DNA of 64,000 bases from NCBI RefSeq assembly GCF_013520985.1, contig NZ_JACDTY010000002.1, forward strand, positions 496,001 through 560,000, in the 5' to 3' direction. The notes under the pieces are model-generated. The model saw nothing but the letters and a program-made list of their open reading frames with translations, was not told the DNA's origin and ran no database searches. Source of the stretch: Mesorhizobium neociceri (GTDB taxonomy: Bacteria; Pseudomonadota; Alphaproteobacteria; Rhizobiales; Rhizobiaceae). The position numbers and the translations under genes were made by a program. Of the stretch, positions 55,946-64,000 are shown in pieces (positions within the stretch are counted from its first letter, which is position 1; the number at the start of each line of letters is the position of its first letter).

Positions 55946-56020
55946 GCAATTCCAGGAAAAGTGCGAAGCGGTTTTCCCGGGAAAAGCGCGTAGCGCTTTC
56001 CCTTGGGAATTGCGTCAAAC
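55946..56020. repeat. Short palindromic intergenic repeat, copy R2
   Basis: A 75-bp element with GCAATTCCAGG at one end and GGAATTGCGTC at the other. The middle has two AAAGYGCG-type units. Placed between the convergent MarR and GcvT-like genes. Confidence 0.75.
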
Positions 56021-56029
56021 AAAGAAATT

Positions 56030-57145
56030 TCAGGCGCGCAGCCTCGCGCCTTCCGGATCGAAAAACGGCATCGGCGCCACCACCGCGCGTGTCGGCTTGC
56101 CGTCAATGTCGATGCTGAGTTCGGTGCCGATGGCGGTGAACGGCAGCCGCAGATGCGCGGTCGCCAGCACCTTGCCCAGCGAATAGCCGTGGTCGCTGTA
56201 GGTGACGACGCCAGCATCCTCGCCGTCGGCGAAAACCCTGGCATCGGTCGCGGCAGGCTTGTCACCGTCGAGGATCAGCCCGGTCCAGCGCTCGTCGAGC
56301 CCCTTGTCGCGACCCTTGAGCAGGGCCTCGCGGCCGATGAAATCGCCCTTGTCGAACTTGATCCAGCGATCGAGCCCGACATGGAACGGCGTGCGGCTCT
56401 CGTCCATGTCGATGCCATGCGCCGGATAGGCCTTTTCCAGCCCGAGCGTGAACATCGCCAGCACGCCGTATGGCTTCAGGCCGAAATCGGCGCCAGCCCG
56501 CATCAGCGCGTCCCAGACAGAGGCAGCCTCGTCAGCCGGCACGAACAGCTCGAAGCCGAGCTCGCCGGTCACCCCTGTGCGTGAGATCAGCACCTTGGTC
56601 TCACCGACGCGCCCTGTCGTGAACGCCCAGCGCTTCAGCCCGTCGAGATCGGCATCCGACACCAGCGCCTTCAGCAGTTCGCGCGAGCGCGGCCCCTGTA
56701 TGGTCGGGAAGGCCACGGCCGCGGTGATGTCTGTGACATAGGCTTTGCGCCCCTGCGCATGATGCTGCAGCCAGGGCAGCATTTTCAGCCGGTTGACCGA
56801 GCCGGTCACCAGCATGAAATGCTCTGATCCCAGCCGGAACACGGTGAGGTCGTCCATGATGCCGCCATCGTCGCGGCAGACCGTGGAATAGCGCACCTGT
56901 CCCGGCTTCATGGCGGCGGCATCGTTGACGATGACATGGTTGACCAGCGCCTCGGCTTCCGGCCCCTTGATATCCATCTTGCCCATCGTGCTGAGGTCCT
57001 GCACGCCGACATTTTTGCGTGTGTTCAGGTGCTCGTCGGCAATGCCGGAATAATATTTGGCCGAGACGAACTCGCCGCCGACCCGGCCCATCGTGGCGCC
57101 CAGGCCGACAATGCTGTTGTAGAAAGGGGAGCGCCGCTCAACCAA
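56030..57145 (-). CDS. GcvT-like folate-dependent aminomethyltransferase
   Basis: A 371-residue cytosolic protein of the T-protein fold that binds tetrahydrofolate and takes a one-carbon unit from a methylated or aminomethyl substrate. Seen: the N-terminal GCV_T domain (about 30-265) with VQDLSTMGKMDIKGPEAEAL, TGVTGELGFELFVPAD and LGLEKAYPAHGIDMDES, and the C-terminal barrel domain. TTG 57145 with GGAGAAG upstream is the likely start. Relatives include the T-protein of glycine cleavage and demethylases of sarcosine, dimethylglycine and DMSP, so the substrate is open. A terminator separates it from the binding-protein gene. Confidence 0.85.
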   Translation of the reverse strand: MVERRSPFYNSIVGLGATMGRVGGEFVSAKYYSGIADEHLNTRKNVGVQDLSTMGKMDIKGPEAEALVNHVIVNDAAAMKPGQVRYSTVCRDDGGIMDDLTVFRLGSEHFMLVTGSVNRLKMLPWLQHHAQGRKAYVTDITAAVAFPTIQGPRSRELLKALVSDADLDGLKRWAFTTGRVGETKVLISRTGVTGELGFELFVPADEAASVWDALMRAGADFGLKPYGVLAMFTLGLEKAYPAHGIDMDESRTPFHVGLDRWIKFDKGDFIGREALLKGRDKGLDERWTGLILDGDKPAATDARVFADGEDAGVVTYSDHGYSLGKVLATAHLRLPFTAIGTELSIDIDGKPTRAVVAPMPFFDPEGARLRA

Positions 57146-57166
57146 GAAACTTCTCCGTCATGCATG

Positions 57167-57195
57167 AAAAACGGCAGCGCCGGGCGGCGCTGCCG
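57167..57195 (-). terminator. Rho-independent terminator of the binding-protein gene
   Basis: A 10-bp perfect stem (57172-57181 with 57186-57195, loop GGGC) is followed on the minus strand by five T (57171-57167). This is a textbook terminator directly downstream of the gene 57217-57987. Confidence 0.85.
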
Positions 57196-57216
57196 AGGTC
57201 GGATCGGTGAAGGGGG

Positions 57217-57987
57217 TTAACCCCCGTACACGTCGAACGAAAAATATTTGTCGTTGATTTCCTTGTATTTGCCGTTGGCGCGCAGCGCGTCGATGGCGGC
57301 GTTGAACTTGTCGGCCAGTTCCTTGTTACCCTTCTGCAGGGCGATGCCGACGCCGGGTCCGTGAATGGCCGGGTCGGCCGTCAGCGTGCCGAGCAGCTTG
57401 CAGCAGGCGCCGTCCGGCTTCTTCAGCCATTCGGTCAGGATGATCGAGCCGTCCATCATCGCGTCCAATCGGCCATTGGCCATGTCGGTGCGGGCGTCGT
57501 CGCCAGTCGGATAGGCCTTGACGGTCGAGCCCGCGTATTTCTGCTCGGCGAAATTCTGGTGGATGGTGGCACTCTGCACGCCCAGCACCTTGCCCTTCAG
57601 ATCGTCGGGCGATGTGCCGACAACGGTCGAATCCTTCGGCACGGCGATGGCTGGCGGCGTCTGGTAGTATTTGTGGGTGAACTCGACCTTCTCAGCCCGT
57701 TCCGGCGTGATGGTGATGTTGATGATGGCGTCGAACTTGCCGGCCTGCAGCGCCGGAATGGAGCCATCGAAATCCTGCACGGAGAACTCGCACTCGGCCT
57801 TCATCTCAGCGCACAGCGCCTTGCCGAGATCAATGTCGAAGCCGCCCAGTGTGCCGTCCGAATTGGCATAGTTGAAGGGCGGATAGGCGCCCTCGGTGCC
57901 GATCCTGAGTTTCTCGGCAGAGGCAGCACCGGTGGCAAGCAGCAGAGCGGCGGAAGCGGCAAGCACGAAACGACCGAAAAGACGCAT
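57217..57987 (-). CDS. Amino-acid ABC binding protein without permease
   Basis: A 256-residue periplasmic protein of the SBP_bac_3 family. Signal peptide about 1-23 (VLAASAALLLATGAASA), then LRIGTEGAYPPFNYANSDGT, GGFDIDLGKALC, and QDFDGSIPALQAGKFDAIIN, typical of lysine/arginine/ornithine-type binding proteins. ATG 57987 has GGGGAA upstream. The stop lies inside the perfect palindrome GGGGGTTAACCCCC. No permease or ATPase adjoins and a strong terminator follows, so it is monocistronic and must pair with a transporter coded elsewhere. Confidence 0.92.
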   Translation of the reverse strand: MRLFGRFVLAASAALLLATGAASAEKLRIGTEGAYPPFNYANSDGTLGGFDIDLGKALCAEMKAECEFSVQDFDGSIPALQAGKFDAIINITITPERAEKVEFTHKYYQTPPAIAVPKDSTVVGTSPDDLKGKVLGVQSATIHQNFAEQKYAGSTVKAYPTGDDARTDMANGRLDAMMDGSIILTEWLKKPDGACCKLLGTLTADPAIHGPGVGIALQKGNKELADKFNAAIDALRANGKYKEINDKYFSFDVYGG

Positions 57988-58011
57988 GTTCTGGTTCCCC
58001 GTTTGATTAAA

Positions 58012-58060
58012 GCAATTCCAGGGAAAGTGTTGGCGGTTTCCCGTCCGGAATTGCGCAAAA
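58012..58060. repeat. Short palindromic intergenic repeat, copy R3
   Basis: A 49-bp version with GCAATTCCAGG and CCGGAATTGCGC ends. It lies in the leader of the amino-acid binding-protein gene, between its start and its likely promoter. Confidence 0.65.
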
Positions 58061-58241
58061 AGCAAGATAGAAGTCTACGGTCTTTGCGATGTGCGGCGGA
58101 GACGGAAACGACATGCTCTGCGGCGATCACGGCGCGGCAGCTGCCTGACTGTGATCTAAATTACATATTGCTGATGTGGGCAGGCAGATGCTGACTGGAG
58201 ACAGGCAGTTCAGCCCTTGTGACGGTCATGGGAGGACCTCG

Positions 58242-59132
58242 ATGGACCAGCAGGAATTCGTGCAGGAAGCCGCGCAACGGCGCATCGACGACGACATCGC
58301 CAAGCGCATCAAGGTCCACCAAGCCAATATCGAGCGGCTTGAAACCGCAAGGGACAGTGCCGGCAATCTCGAAGCCGCCGTCGCCAACCGTCCGCTGGTG
58401 ATGCTGGCGCAGGGCGATTCCTGGTTTGACTATCCGCTGACCGGCAACGGATTTCCCTTCGTCGACACCGATGTGATCGCGCAGCTGCGCCGGATCGGCC
58501 CGATGCCGCCGACCATCCTCAACCTTGCCCATCATGGCGATGCGGCAACCGACGAGATGTCGCTGCCCAAGCAGCAACGGATGATTTCAGCCTTGCGCAA
58601 CAAGGCGAACTGGCTGGACGGCAAGCCCGACGCCATCCTGTTCTCGGCCGGCGGCAACGACATTGCCGGCGACCAGTTCTGCATCTTCCTCGACTTCAAT
58701 GACGGCCATGCCGCCGGGCTGAACAAGGACCGTTTCACCAAGGCGCTCGGCATGGTCGAGGCCTGCTACCTCGATCTGTTCGCGCTGCGCGACCGGGTGG
58801 CGCCCGGCGTGCCGATCTTCGGCCATTGCTATGATTTTCCGATCCCGAACGGTTCGCATCCGTCCTGTGTCGGCCCGTGGCTGAAACCGTCGCTCGACTT
58901 CTGCAACTGGTCGGTGGCCAAGGGCACGGTCATCGTTCACGACACGCTGGCGGCGTTCCGCGATGTGGTGAAGCGCCTGGCCGACGAGCCGCGCAACAAT
59001 TTCCATCTGGTCGACACGCAGGGAACGTTGAAGGTGGCCGACTGGGCCAACGAGCTGCATCCCGATCCCGCCGGCTTCAAGAAGATCGCGCAGAAATTCG
59101 CCGATGCGTTGAAGGCAAAGCTGCAGACTTGA
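58242..59132 (+). CDS. SGNH/GDSL-type hydrolase
   Basis: A 296-residue protein. Block I VMLAQGDSWFDYPLTG with the nucleophilic Ser (about 60-75), block III SAGGNDIAGDQF (about 135-146), and block V ELHPDPAGFKKIA with Asp/His (about 272-284) form an SGNH site. No signal peptide, so it is cytosolic. ATG 58242 has GGAGG upstream. Substrate (ester or thioester) unknown. It is convergent with hyuB, with a hairpin between. Confidence 0.85.
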   Translation: MDQQEFVQEAAQRRIDDDIAKRIKVHQANIERLETARDSAGNLEAAVANRPLVMLAQGDSWFDYPLTGNGFPFVDTDVIAQLRRIGPMPPTILNLAHHGDAATDEMSLPKQQRMISALRNKANWLDGKPDAILFSAGGNDIAGDQFCIFLDFNDGHAAGLNKDRFTKALGMVEACYLDLFALRDRVAPGVPIFGHCYDFPIPNGSHPSCVGPWLKPSLDFCNWSVAKGTVIVHDTLAAFRDVVKRLADEPRNNFHLVDTQGTLKVADWANELHPDPAGFKKIAQKFADALKAKLQT

Positions 59133-59148
59133 TGGTTGGGCTACCTGT

Positions 59149-59179
59149 CGGCGGCGCCAAGGCGCCGTCGAGTTTATTT
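59149..59179. terminator. Terminator between SGNH gene and hyuB
   Basis: CGGCGGCGCC (59149-59158) and GGCGCCGTCG (59161-59170) pair with one wobble and are followed by AGTTTATTT on the plus strand. It likely ends the SGNH transcript and reaches the hyuB stop codon. Confidence 0.5.
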
Positions 59180-60859
59180 CACCCCGAAAAGGTCTCTGGC
59201 TTGCTCAGTCGTGTAGTAGCCAAGCCGGACATCCTCGGCGACCGATTTCGGATCGCGCTGGGAGGGATCGCCATAGCCGCCGCCGCCCGGCGTGCCGACG
59301 CGCACGCGGTCACCGGCCTTCAGTGCGATGTCCTGCTCCTTGGATAGATGCGGCGGTACGTGCGCCTCGCCACCGCGAAACACCGTGACCGTATTGGGCG
59401 CACCGTCCTTGCCGCCAAGCGCGCCTTGCGGGCCGAAGCGGCCATGGTCCATCACAAAGGACGCGCGGGCTTCTCCTCGCAATATCTCGACTTCATAGGC
59501 AAGCCCGAAACCGCCGCGCTGCTTGCCGGCGCCGCCCGAGCCTTCGCGCAAGGCGTAGTGGCGGTAGAGCACCGGAAACGCCTGCTCCATGATCTCGACC
59601 GGCGGCGATTTCGAAATGCCGATGGTCGAGCAGCCATTGGTCAGGCCGTCATGGCCTGAATTACCGCCATAGCCTCCGCCGGAGATCTGGTACATGACAT
59701 AGTCGCGGCCGCGCGCCGGATCGTTGCCGCCGAGCGCGAAATTGCCGCTCGAGCCGGCGGGCGCCGCCGTCACTTTCTCCGGCAGCGCCTGCACCATCGC
59801 CGCGAACACCGCCTCGGCGATGCGCTGCGAGACTTCCGCCGCGCAGCCTGAAACCGGACGCGGATATTTCGCATCGAGGAAAGTGCCCTCAGGCCGCTTG
59901 ACGATCAGTGGCTCGAAAGCCCCGGCGCTGATCGGCACGTCAGGGAAAATATGGCGCATGGCGAGGTAGACCGAGGACAAGGTCGTCGCCAGCACACTGT
60001 TCATCGGCCCGGCGCAGGGCTTTGATGAACCTGTGAAATCGAAGGTCAGCGTGTCGCCCTGCTTCTCAACGGCGAGCGCGATGGTCAGCGGCTCGTTGAC
60101 CACGCCATCCGAGTCGACAAAGGCCTTCGAGCTATAAGTGCCGTCGGGGATGGCTGCAATGTTGGCGCGCATCTGCTCGGCGGCTCGGCGGCGCAGTTCG
60201 GCGATCGCCTCGACAACAGTTTCGTCACCGTAACGATCCAGGATTCCATTGAGCCGGTCTTGGCCAATCAGCAGTGCCGCGGCCTGCGCCCGGATATCGC
60301 CGATGCGCTGGTCGGCGACGCGAATGTTGGAGCAGATGATGGCGTAGATTTCCGTATCGAGCACGCCCTTCTTGAACAGTTTGACCGGTGGCAGCCGCAG
60401 GCCTTCCTGTTCGACGGCGGTGGCGGAAGCGGAGAAGCCGCCCGGCACCGAGCCACCAATATCGGGCCAATGGCCGGTATTCGATAGCCAGCAAAATATC
60501 TTGCCGTCCCGGTAGACCGGCATGGCGAAGCGCACATCCATCAGATGCGTACCGCCGAGATAGGGGTCGTTGACGATGTAGATGTCACCCGGCTCCGGCG
60601 CTAGGCAACGGCCGTCGGCGATCATCTCGATCACCGTCTTGGTCGAATACTGCATGACGCCGACAAACACCGGCAGGCCCTGGCTGCCCTGTGCGATCAG
60701 CGAGCCGTCGACGGCCGAATAGATGCCGTCGGAACGGTCATTGGCCTCGGCGATGACAGGCGAGAAGGCGGCGCGTGAAAAGGTCAGGTCCATCTCGTCG
60801 CAGACCTGCTGCAAGGCCGCCTGCAGAACCGAAAGCGTGATGGCGTCGAGCTTTTGCAT
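59174..60859 (-). CDS. hyuB: Hydantoinase/oxoprolinase B subunit
   Basis: A 561-residue protein of the hydantoinase B family. Seen: LSVLQAALQQVCDEMDLTFS, IVNDPYLGGTHLMDVRFAMP (about 93-112, metal site region), GGSVPGGFSASATAVEQEGL, and TPGGGGYGDPSQRDP near the C-terminus. Together with HyuA it makes an ATP-dependent hydrolase for lactam or cyclic imide rings (5-oxoproline, N-methylhydantoin, caprolactam and alike). ATG 60859 begins one base after the hyuA stop, so they are coupled. Substrate undetermined. Confidence 0.92.
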   Translation of the reverse strand: MQKLDAITLSVLQAALQQVCDEMDLTFSRAAFSPVIAEANDRSDGIYSAVDGSLIAQGSQGLPVFVGVMQYSTKTVIEMIADGRCLAPEPGDIYIVNDPYLGGTHLMDVRFAMPVYRDGKIFCWLSNTGHWPDIGGSVPGGFSASATAVEQEGLRLPPVKLFKKGVLDTEIYAIICSNIRVADQRIGDIRAQAAALLIGQDRLNGILDRYGDETVVEAIAELRRRAAEQMRANIAAIPDGTYSSKAFVDSDGVVNEPLTIALAVEKQGDTLTFDFTGSSKPCAGPMNSVLATTLSSVYLAMRHIFPDVPISAGAFEPLIVKRPEGTFLDAKYPRPVSGCAAEVSQRIAEAVFAAMVQALPEKVTAAPAGSSGNFALGGNDPARGRDYVMYQISGGGYGGNSGHDGLTNGCSTIGISKSPPVEIMEQAFPVLYRHYALREGSGGAGKQRGGFGLAYEVEILRGEARASFVMDHGRFGPQGALGGKDGAPNTVTVFRGGEAHVPPHLSKEQDIALKAGDRVRVGTPGGGGYGDPSQRDPKSVAEDVRLGYYTTEQARDLFGVK

Positions 60860-60860
60860 C

Positions 60861-62945
60861 TCAGGCCTCGCCGATGTCGATGATGATGTTGCCGTCGGCG
60901 TCCGAGCGTGCGCGGTCGCCGGGTTCAAGCACGGTGGTGGCGTCCATCTGTTCGAGGATCGCCGGCCCTTCGATGACGGCATCGAGCGGCAGCTTTTCGC
61001 GCGCATACACCGGCGTATCGTGCCAGCGTCCGGCATACCAGACCGGCCTTGTCTCGCGCAGCGCCTCGTCGAGCGTCCTGGCGCGCCCGGCCGGGTCGAT
61101 CAGCCGCGACAGGTCGATCGCCGGCCGCACGCCGGTGACCGAGGTGTTGAGATTGACCAGATTGGCGCGAATTTCCGGCAGTTCGACCTTGAAGCGGGCG
61201 AAATAGGCCTTTTCGAACAGCGCCTGCAACTCGTTCCGCGTCACCGATGACGACGGCAGCGCCACGTTGATGATGTGGGTCTGGCCGACGAACTGCATGT
61301 CGGCGGAATGGGTGACGCGGATCGTCTCCGGCTTTACAGCTTCCTTGCCGATAAGCTCTTCGCCTTCGCTACGGTGGCGTTCGAGCACCTCGCGAAGCCT
61401 GGCTTCATCGAGCACAGCGACCGGCTGGTTGATGGTGTTGACGAAGTCATGGCGCAGATCGGCGACGACGCAGCCAAGCGCATTGGTGATGCCCGGACGC
61501 GCCGGCACCAGCACACGGGGCAGGCCGAGTTCACGCGCCAGCGCGGATGCGTGCAGCGGCCCGGCGCCGCCGAAGGCGAACAGCGCGAAATCGCGCGGAT
61601 CATGGCCGCGCGACACCGAGACCATGCGGATGGCGCCGGCCATCTTCATGTTGCCGAGCCGCAGGATTGCGCCCGCCGCCTCGACGCCGGAAAGGCCGGT
61701 AGCCTTGCCTATTCTGTTCTCGAAAATGCCGGTGACGCGCTCGACCGTGACCGGGTTTTCAACTGCCAGCAGCTTCTTCGGCGCCAGGCGTCCCAGCACC
61801 AGATTGGCGTCGGTGATGGTTGGCTCCAGGCCGCCGCGGCCGTAGCAGATCGGGCCGGGATTGGCGCCGGCACTTTCCGGGCCGATCTGGATCAGGCCGG
61901 CCGCATCGACGCGCGCGATCGAGCCGCCGCCGGCGCCGACTGTGTGCACTGCCACCATCGGCACATGGATCGGCATCGCATATTCGATCTCGATCTCGTT
62001 GGAGACCGCCGGTTCGGCGTTGCGGATCAGCGCCACGTCGGTCGAGGTGCCGCCCATATCGTAGGTGACGAGATTCTCGAAGCCGGCACGCTTGCCCGTA
62101 TAGGCGGCGGCAATGACACCGGACGCCGGGCCCGACATCACGGTCTTGGCCGATTCCCTGGTGACGAAACGGGCCGAGATCATGCCGCCATTGCCGTTCA
62201 TGATCAGGAAGTCGCGGGCATAGCCTTTGGCGGCCAATTCCTTGCGCAGCCGCTCGACATAGCGCTCGAGGATCGGCTGCACCGAGGCGTTGACCGCGGC
62301 GGTCACGCCGCGTTCGAATTCGCGCGCTTCCGACAGCAGCGCATGGCCCGTGGTGATGTAGCTGTTCGGCCAGAGCTCGGCGGCAATTTCGGCGGCGCGC
62401 CGCTCATGCCTGGGGTTGGCATAGGAGTGCAGGAAATGGATGACCAGGGATTCGCAACCGAGGTCGACCAACACGTTCACTGCCGCGCGCATCTCGGCCT
62501 CGTCGAGCGGCGTGCGTACCGCGCCCGAGGCCTCGACGCGCTCCGACACTTCCAACCTGAGATCGCGCGGGATAATCGGAACGAACGTTCCGGTCATGCC
62601 ATAGGGCTGTGGCCGTGTGCGCCGGCCAAGCTCGATCACGTCGCGAAAACCGCGCGTGGTGATCATGCCGGTCTTCGCCAGCCGGCGTTCCAGAACCGCA
62701 TTGGTGGTGGTGGTCGTGCCATGCACGATGAGGTCGATGCCGTCTATGGCAAAGCCGGTGGCGCCAAGCGCTGAAACCACGCCGAAAGCCTGGTTGTCGA
62801 CCGTGGTCGGCGTCTTGGCGATATGCACCCTGCCGCCGTCCTTGCCGTCGATCAAAATGAGGTCGGTGAAGGTTCCGCCGACATCGATGCCGGCAACGAC
62901 GTTACCGAGGGAATCCGGCTGTTGCACCGAAAAATTCTCTTTCAT
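60861..62945 (-). CDS. hyuA: Hydantoinase/oxoprolinase A subunit (ATP-binding)
   Basis: A 694-residue protein with the ASKHA-type ATPase fold: AGIDVGGTFTDLILIDG (about 18-34), YDMGGTSTDVALI (about 290-302), then NPGPICYGRGGLEPTITDAN and AFGGAGPLHASALARELGLP. It phosphorylates the ring carbonyl so that HyuB can hydrolyse it. ATG 62945 has AAGAGAAT upstream. Divergent from fpr; the 240-base gap holds palindromic site C, which ties it to the 40.6-kb and 48.8-kb operons. Confidence 0.92.
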   Translation of the reverse strand: MKENFSVQQPDSLGNVVAGIDVGGTFTDLILIDGKDGGRVHIAKTPTTVDNQAFGVVSALGATGFAIDGIDLIVHGTTTTTNAVLERRLAKTGMITTRGFRDVIELGRRTRPQPYGMTGTFVPIIPRDLRLEVSERVEASGAVRTPLDEAEMRAAVNVLVDLGCESLVIHFLHSYANPRHERRAAEIAAELWPNSYITTGHALLSEAREFERGVTAAVNASVQPILERYVERLRKELAAKGYARDFLIMNGNGGMISARFVTRESAKTVMSGPASGVIAAAYTGKRAGFENLVTYDMGGTSTDVALIRNAEPAVSNEIEIEYAMPIHVPMVAVHTVGAGGGSIARVDAAGLIQIGPESAGANPGPICYGRGGLEPTITDANLVLGRLAPKKLLAVENPVTVERVTGIFENRIGKATGLSGVEAAGAILRLGNMKMAGAIRMVSVSRGHDPRDFALFAFGGAGPLHASALARELGLPRVLVPARPGITNALGCVVADLRHDFVNTINQPVAVLDEARLREVLERHRSEGEELIGKEAVKPETIRVTHSADMQFVGQTHIINVALPSSSVTRNELQALFEKAYFARFKVELPEIRANLVNLNTSVTGVRPAIDLSRLIDPAGRARTLDEALRETRPVWYAGRWHDTPVYAREKLPLDAVIEGPAILEQMDATTVLEPGDRARSDADGNIIIDIGEA

Positions 62946-63012
62946 TGTCGAAACCCGAAATGCCAGGACTACGAATGTGCCGCAGTTTGGAAAGCTGTTC
63001 TACCGTGGTATC

Positions 63013-63045
63013 TTGACGCAAATATCGTTTGTATACTAATAAATT
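63013..63045. promoter_or_regulatory. Palindromic site C in the hyuA/fpr divergent region
   Basis: GTTTGTATAC at 63027-63036 is the centre of the near-palindrome TTTGTATACTAA; 63022-63045 matches site B with 20 of 24 bases. For the plus strand a TTGACG (63013-63018) with 18-base spacing to TAATAA (63037-63042) would place the site between -35 and -10. It may act on hyuA, fpr or both. Confidence 0.55.
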
Positions 63046-63185
63046 CCGGACACAAGAGCTTACCGCTTTCCAAAGGCTTACCGCTTCGATGTGTGTGAAC
63101 GGCACGCCGGGACCTGAACGGTCCGGGCGCGCAGGAAATGGTTTGGCGCCCGCATAGTTGAGTGGGCAAGACAGAGTTGGATTTG

Positions 63186-64000
63186 ATGAACACCACATCC
63201 GCATTCAACACGGCCGGAGCCCGTCCGCTGCAGTTCCCGATTCCGGCCAATGTCTATGCCGAAACGGTGGTGTCGGTGAAGCACTACACCGACCGCCTGT
63301 TCTCGTTCCGCATCACCCGTCCGCAGTCGCTGCGCTTCCGCTCCGGCGAGTTCGTCATGATCGGCCTGCCCAATGCCGAAAAGCCGGTATACCGCGCCTA
63401 TTCGGTGGCCAGCCCGGCCTGGGACGAAGAGCTTGAATTCTTCTCGATCAAGGTGCCGGACGGCCCGCTGACCTCCGAGCTGCAGAAGATCCAGGTCGGC
63501 GACACCGTCATCATGCGCCAGAAGTCGACCGGCACGCTGGTCGTCGACGCGCTGACCCCGGCAAAGCGCCTGTTCATGATCTCGACCGGCACCGGCATTG
63601 CGCCCTTCGCCAGCCTGCTGCGCGATCCCGACACCTACGAAAAGTTCGAACAGGTCATCCTGACCCACACCTGCCGCGACAATGCCGAACTGGTCTATGG
63701 CCAGGAGTTGGTGGCGGGGCTCGAGACCGACCCGCTGATCGGCGAACTGACCGGCGGCCGCGTCACCCTCTATAACTCGACGACCCGCGAAGACTCGGCG
63801 CGCATGGGCCGCATCACCGCGCTGATCGGCTCCGGCAAGTTCTACGCCGACCTCGGCATCGAGAAGCTCAATCCGGAGACCGACCGCATCATGATCTGCG
63901 GCTCGATGCACATGCTGAAGGACGTCAAGGAACTGGCCGAAAGCCTCGGCTTCCATGAGGGTTCGCTCAGCCATCCCTCGACTTTCGTCGTCGAGCGCGC
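63186..64000 (+). CDS. fpr: Ferredoxin-NADP+ reductase (3' end cut by window)
   Basis: 271 full codons are visible of a protein that should end within about four more residues (FVVERA is the last seen, FVVERAFVG-like ends are usual). Subfamily I bacterial FPR: FAD motif YRAYSVASP (about 67-75), NADPH motif STGTGIAPFASLLRDP (about 134-149), and ICGSMHMLKDV near 243. It moves electrons between NADPH and ferredoxin or flavodoxin, often under oxidative stress control. Beside a ferredoxin-type ring reductase operon it could supply low-potential electrons, although a housekeeping role is equally possible. ATG 63186 follows a weak ribosome site. Confidence 0.93.
   Translation, partial: MNTTSAFNTAGARPLQFPIPANVYAETVVSVKHYTDRLFSFRITRPQSLRFRSGEFVMIGLPNAEKPVYRAYSVASPAWDEELEFFSIKVPDGPLTSELQKIQVGDTVIMRQKSTGTLVVDALTPAKRLFMISTGTGIAPFASLLRDPDTYEKFEQVILTHTCRDNAELVYGQELVAGLETDPLIGELTGGRVTLYNSTTREDSARMGRITALIGSGKFYADLGIEKLNPETDRIMICGSMHMLKDVKELAESLGFHEGSLSHPSTFVVER

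Noticed and set aside
63382..63392. GGTATACC-like sequence resembling the TTTGTATAC sites
   Set aside because: It lies within the coding sequence of fpr and lacks the flanking T and A tracts of sites A, B and C.

Overview
The window looks like chromosomal DNA of a Mesorhizobium-type alphaproteobacterium (order Hyphomicrobiales/Rhizobiales). The supporting signs are strongly GC-rich codon use, tightly overlapping operons, a smo/mtlK polyol operon, a urease locus with a His-tailed UreE, many ABC importers with Tat or Sec leaders, and rhizobial-style palindromic intergenic repeats. No rRNA, tRNA, CRISPR or phage module was seen.

Layout. 1-5365: 3' part of a urease locus (ureC, a membrane gene, a GST gene, ureE, ureF, a DUF3995-like membrane gene, ureG). 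5446-9645: class II aldolase, HAD phosphatase, a SorC-type regulator, a DUF1127-like small protein, a LysR regulator and a small hypothetical gene. 9868-18759: polyol uptake and oxidation operon (smoEFGK, smoS, mtlK, HAD phosphatase, FGGY kinase with a D-ribulokinase signature). 18800-24511: a LuxR-type regulator divergent from a polyamine-type ABC importer and an SDR. 24708-28876: a MATE gene whose last ~205 bp recur, diverged, after a ~2.56-kb foreign-looking insert holding a transposase fragment, two glycosyltransferases and a broken gene end. 28930-37339: on the minus strand a polyamine-type ABC operon, two polar amino-acid permeases plus a binding protein, and an agmatinase-family hydrolase, divergent from a LysR gene. 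37513-48526: pncB, a membrane protein with an obscure start, a branched-chain-type ABC importer, an NhaD-like antiporter, a lipoprotein and pncA. 48827-55945: a molybdenum hydroxylase, a 6-hydroxynicotinate reductase homologue, an UPF0280 protein, an AA_synth protein and a MarR regulator in one overlapping operon. 56030-64000: a GcvT-like protein, a lone amino-acid binding protein, an SGNH hydrolase, hyuB/hyuA, and fpr (cut by the window end).

The most interesting part is 37.5-64 kb. PncA makes nicotinate, PncB returns it to NAD, and the 48.8-55.9 kb operon encodes what is needed to hydroxylate and then reductively dearomatise a pyridine carboxylate. UPF0280 and AA_synth proteins of unknown chemistry sit in the same operon. 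HyuAB could open a lactam ring, and Fpr could supply low-potential electrons. Near-identical palindromic sites (core TTTG[T/C]ATAC) lie in the promoter regions of the ABC importer (40557), the hydroxylase operon (48703) and the hyu/fpr divergent region (63027), which suggests one regulon. The MarR protein at 55484 is the obvious candidate regulator. The substrate and pathway are inferred from families and context, not shown.

Other points are paired operator boxes spaced 19 bp before both the SorC regulator and the smo operon, a perfect palindrome between the agmatinase and LysR genes, and an amino-acid permease pair without its own ATPase. Three large palindromic repeats lie at 38.9, 42.0 and 45.4 kb, and one of them abuts a membrane gene that lacks a normal start codon.
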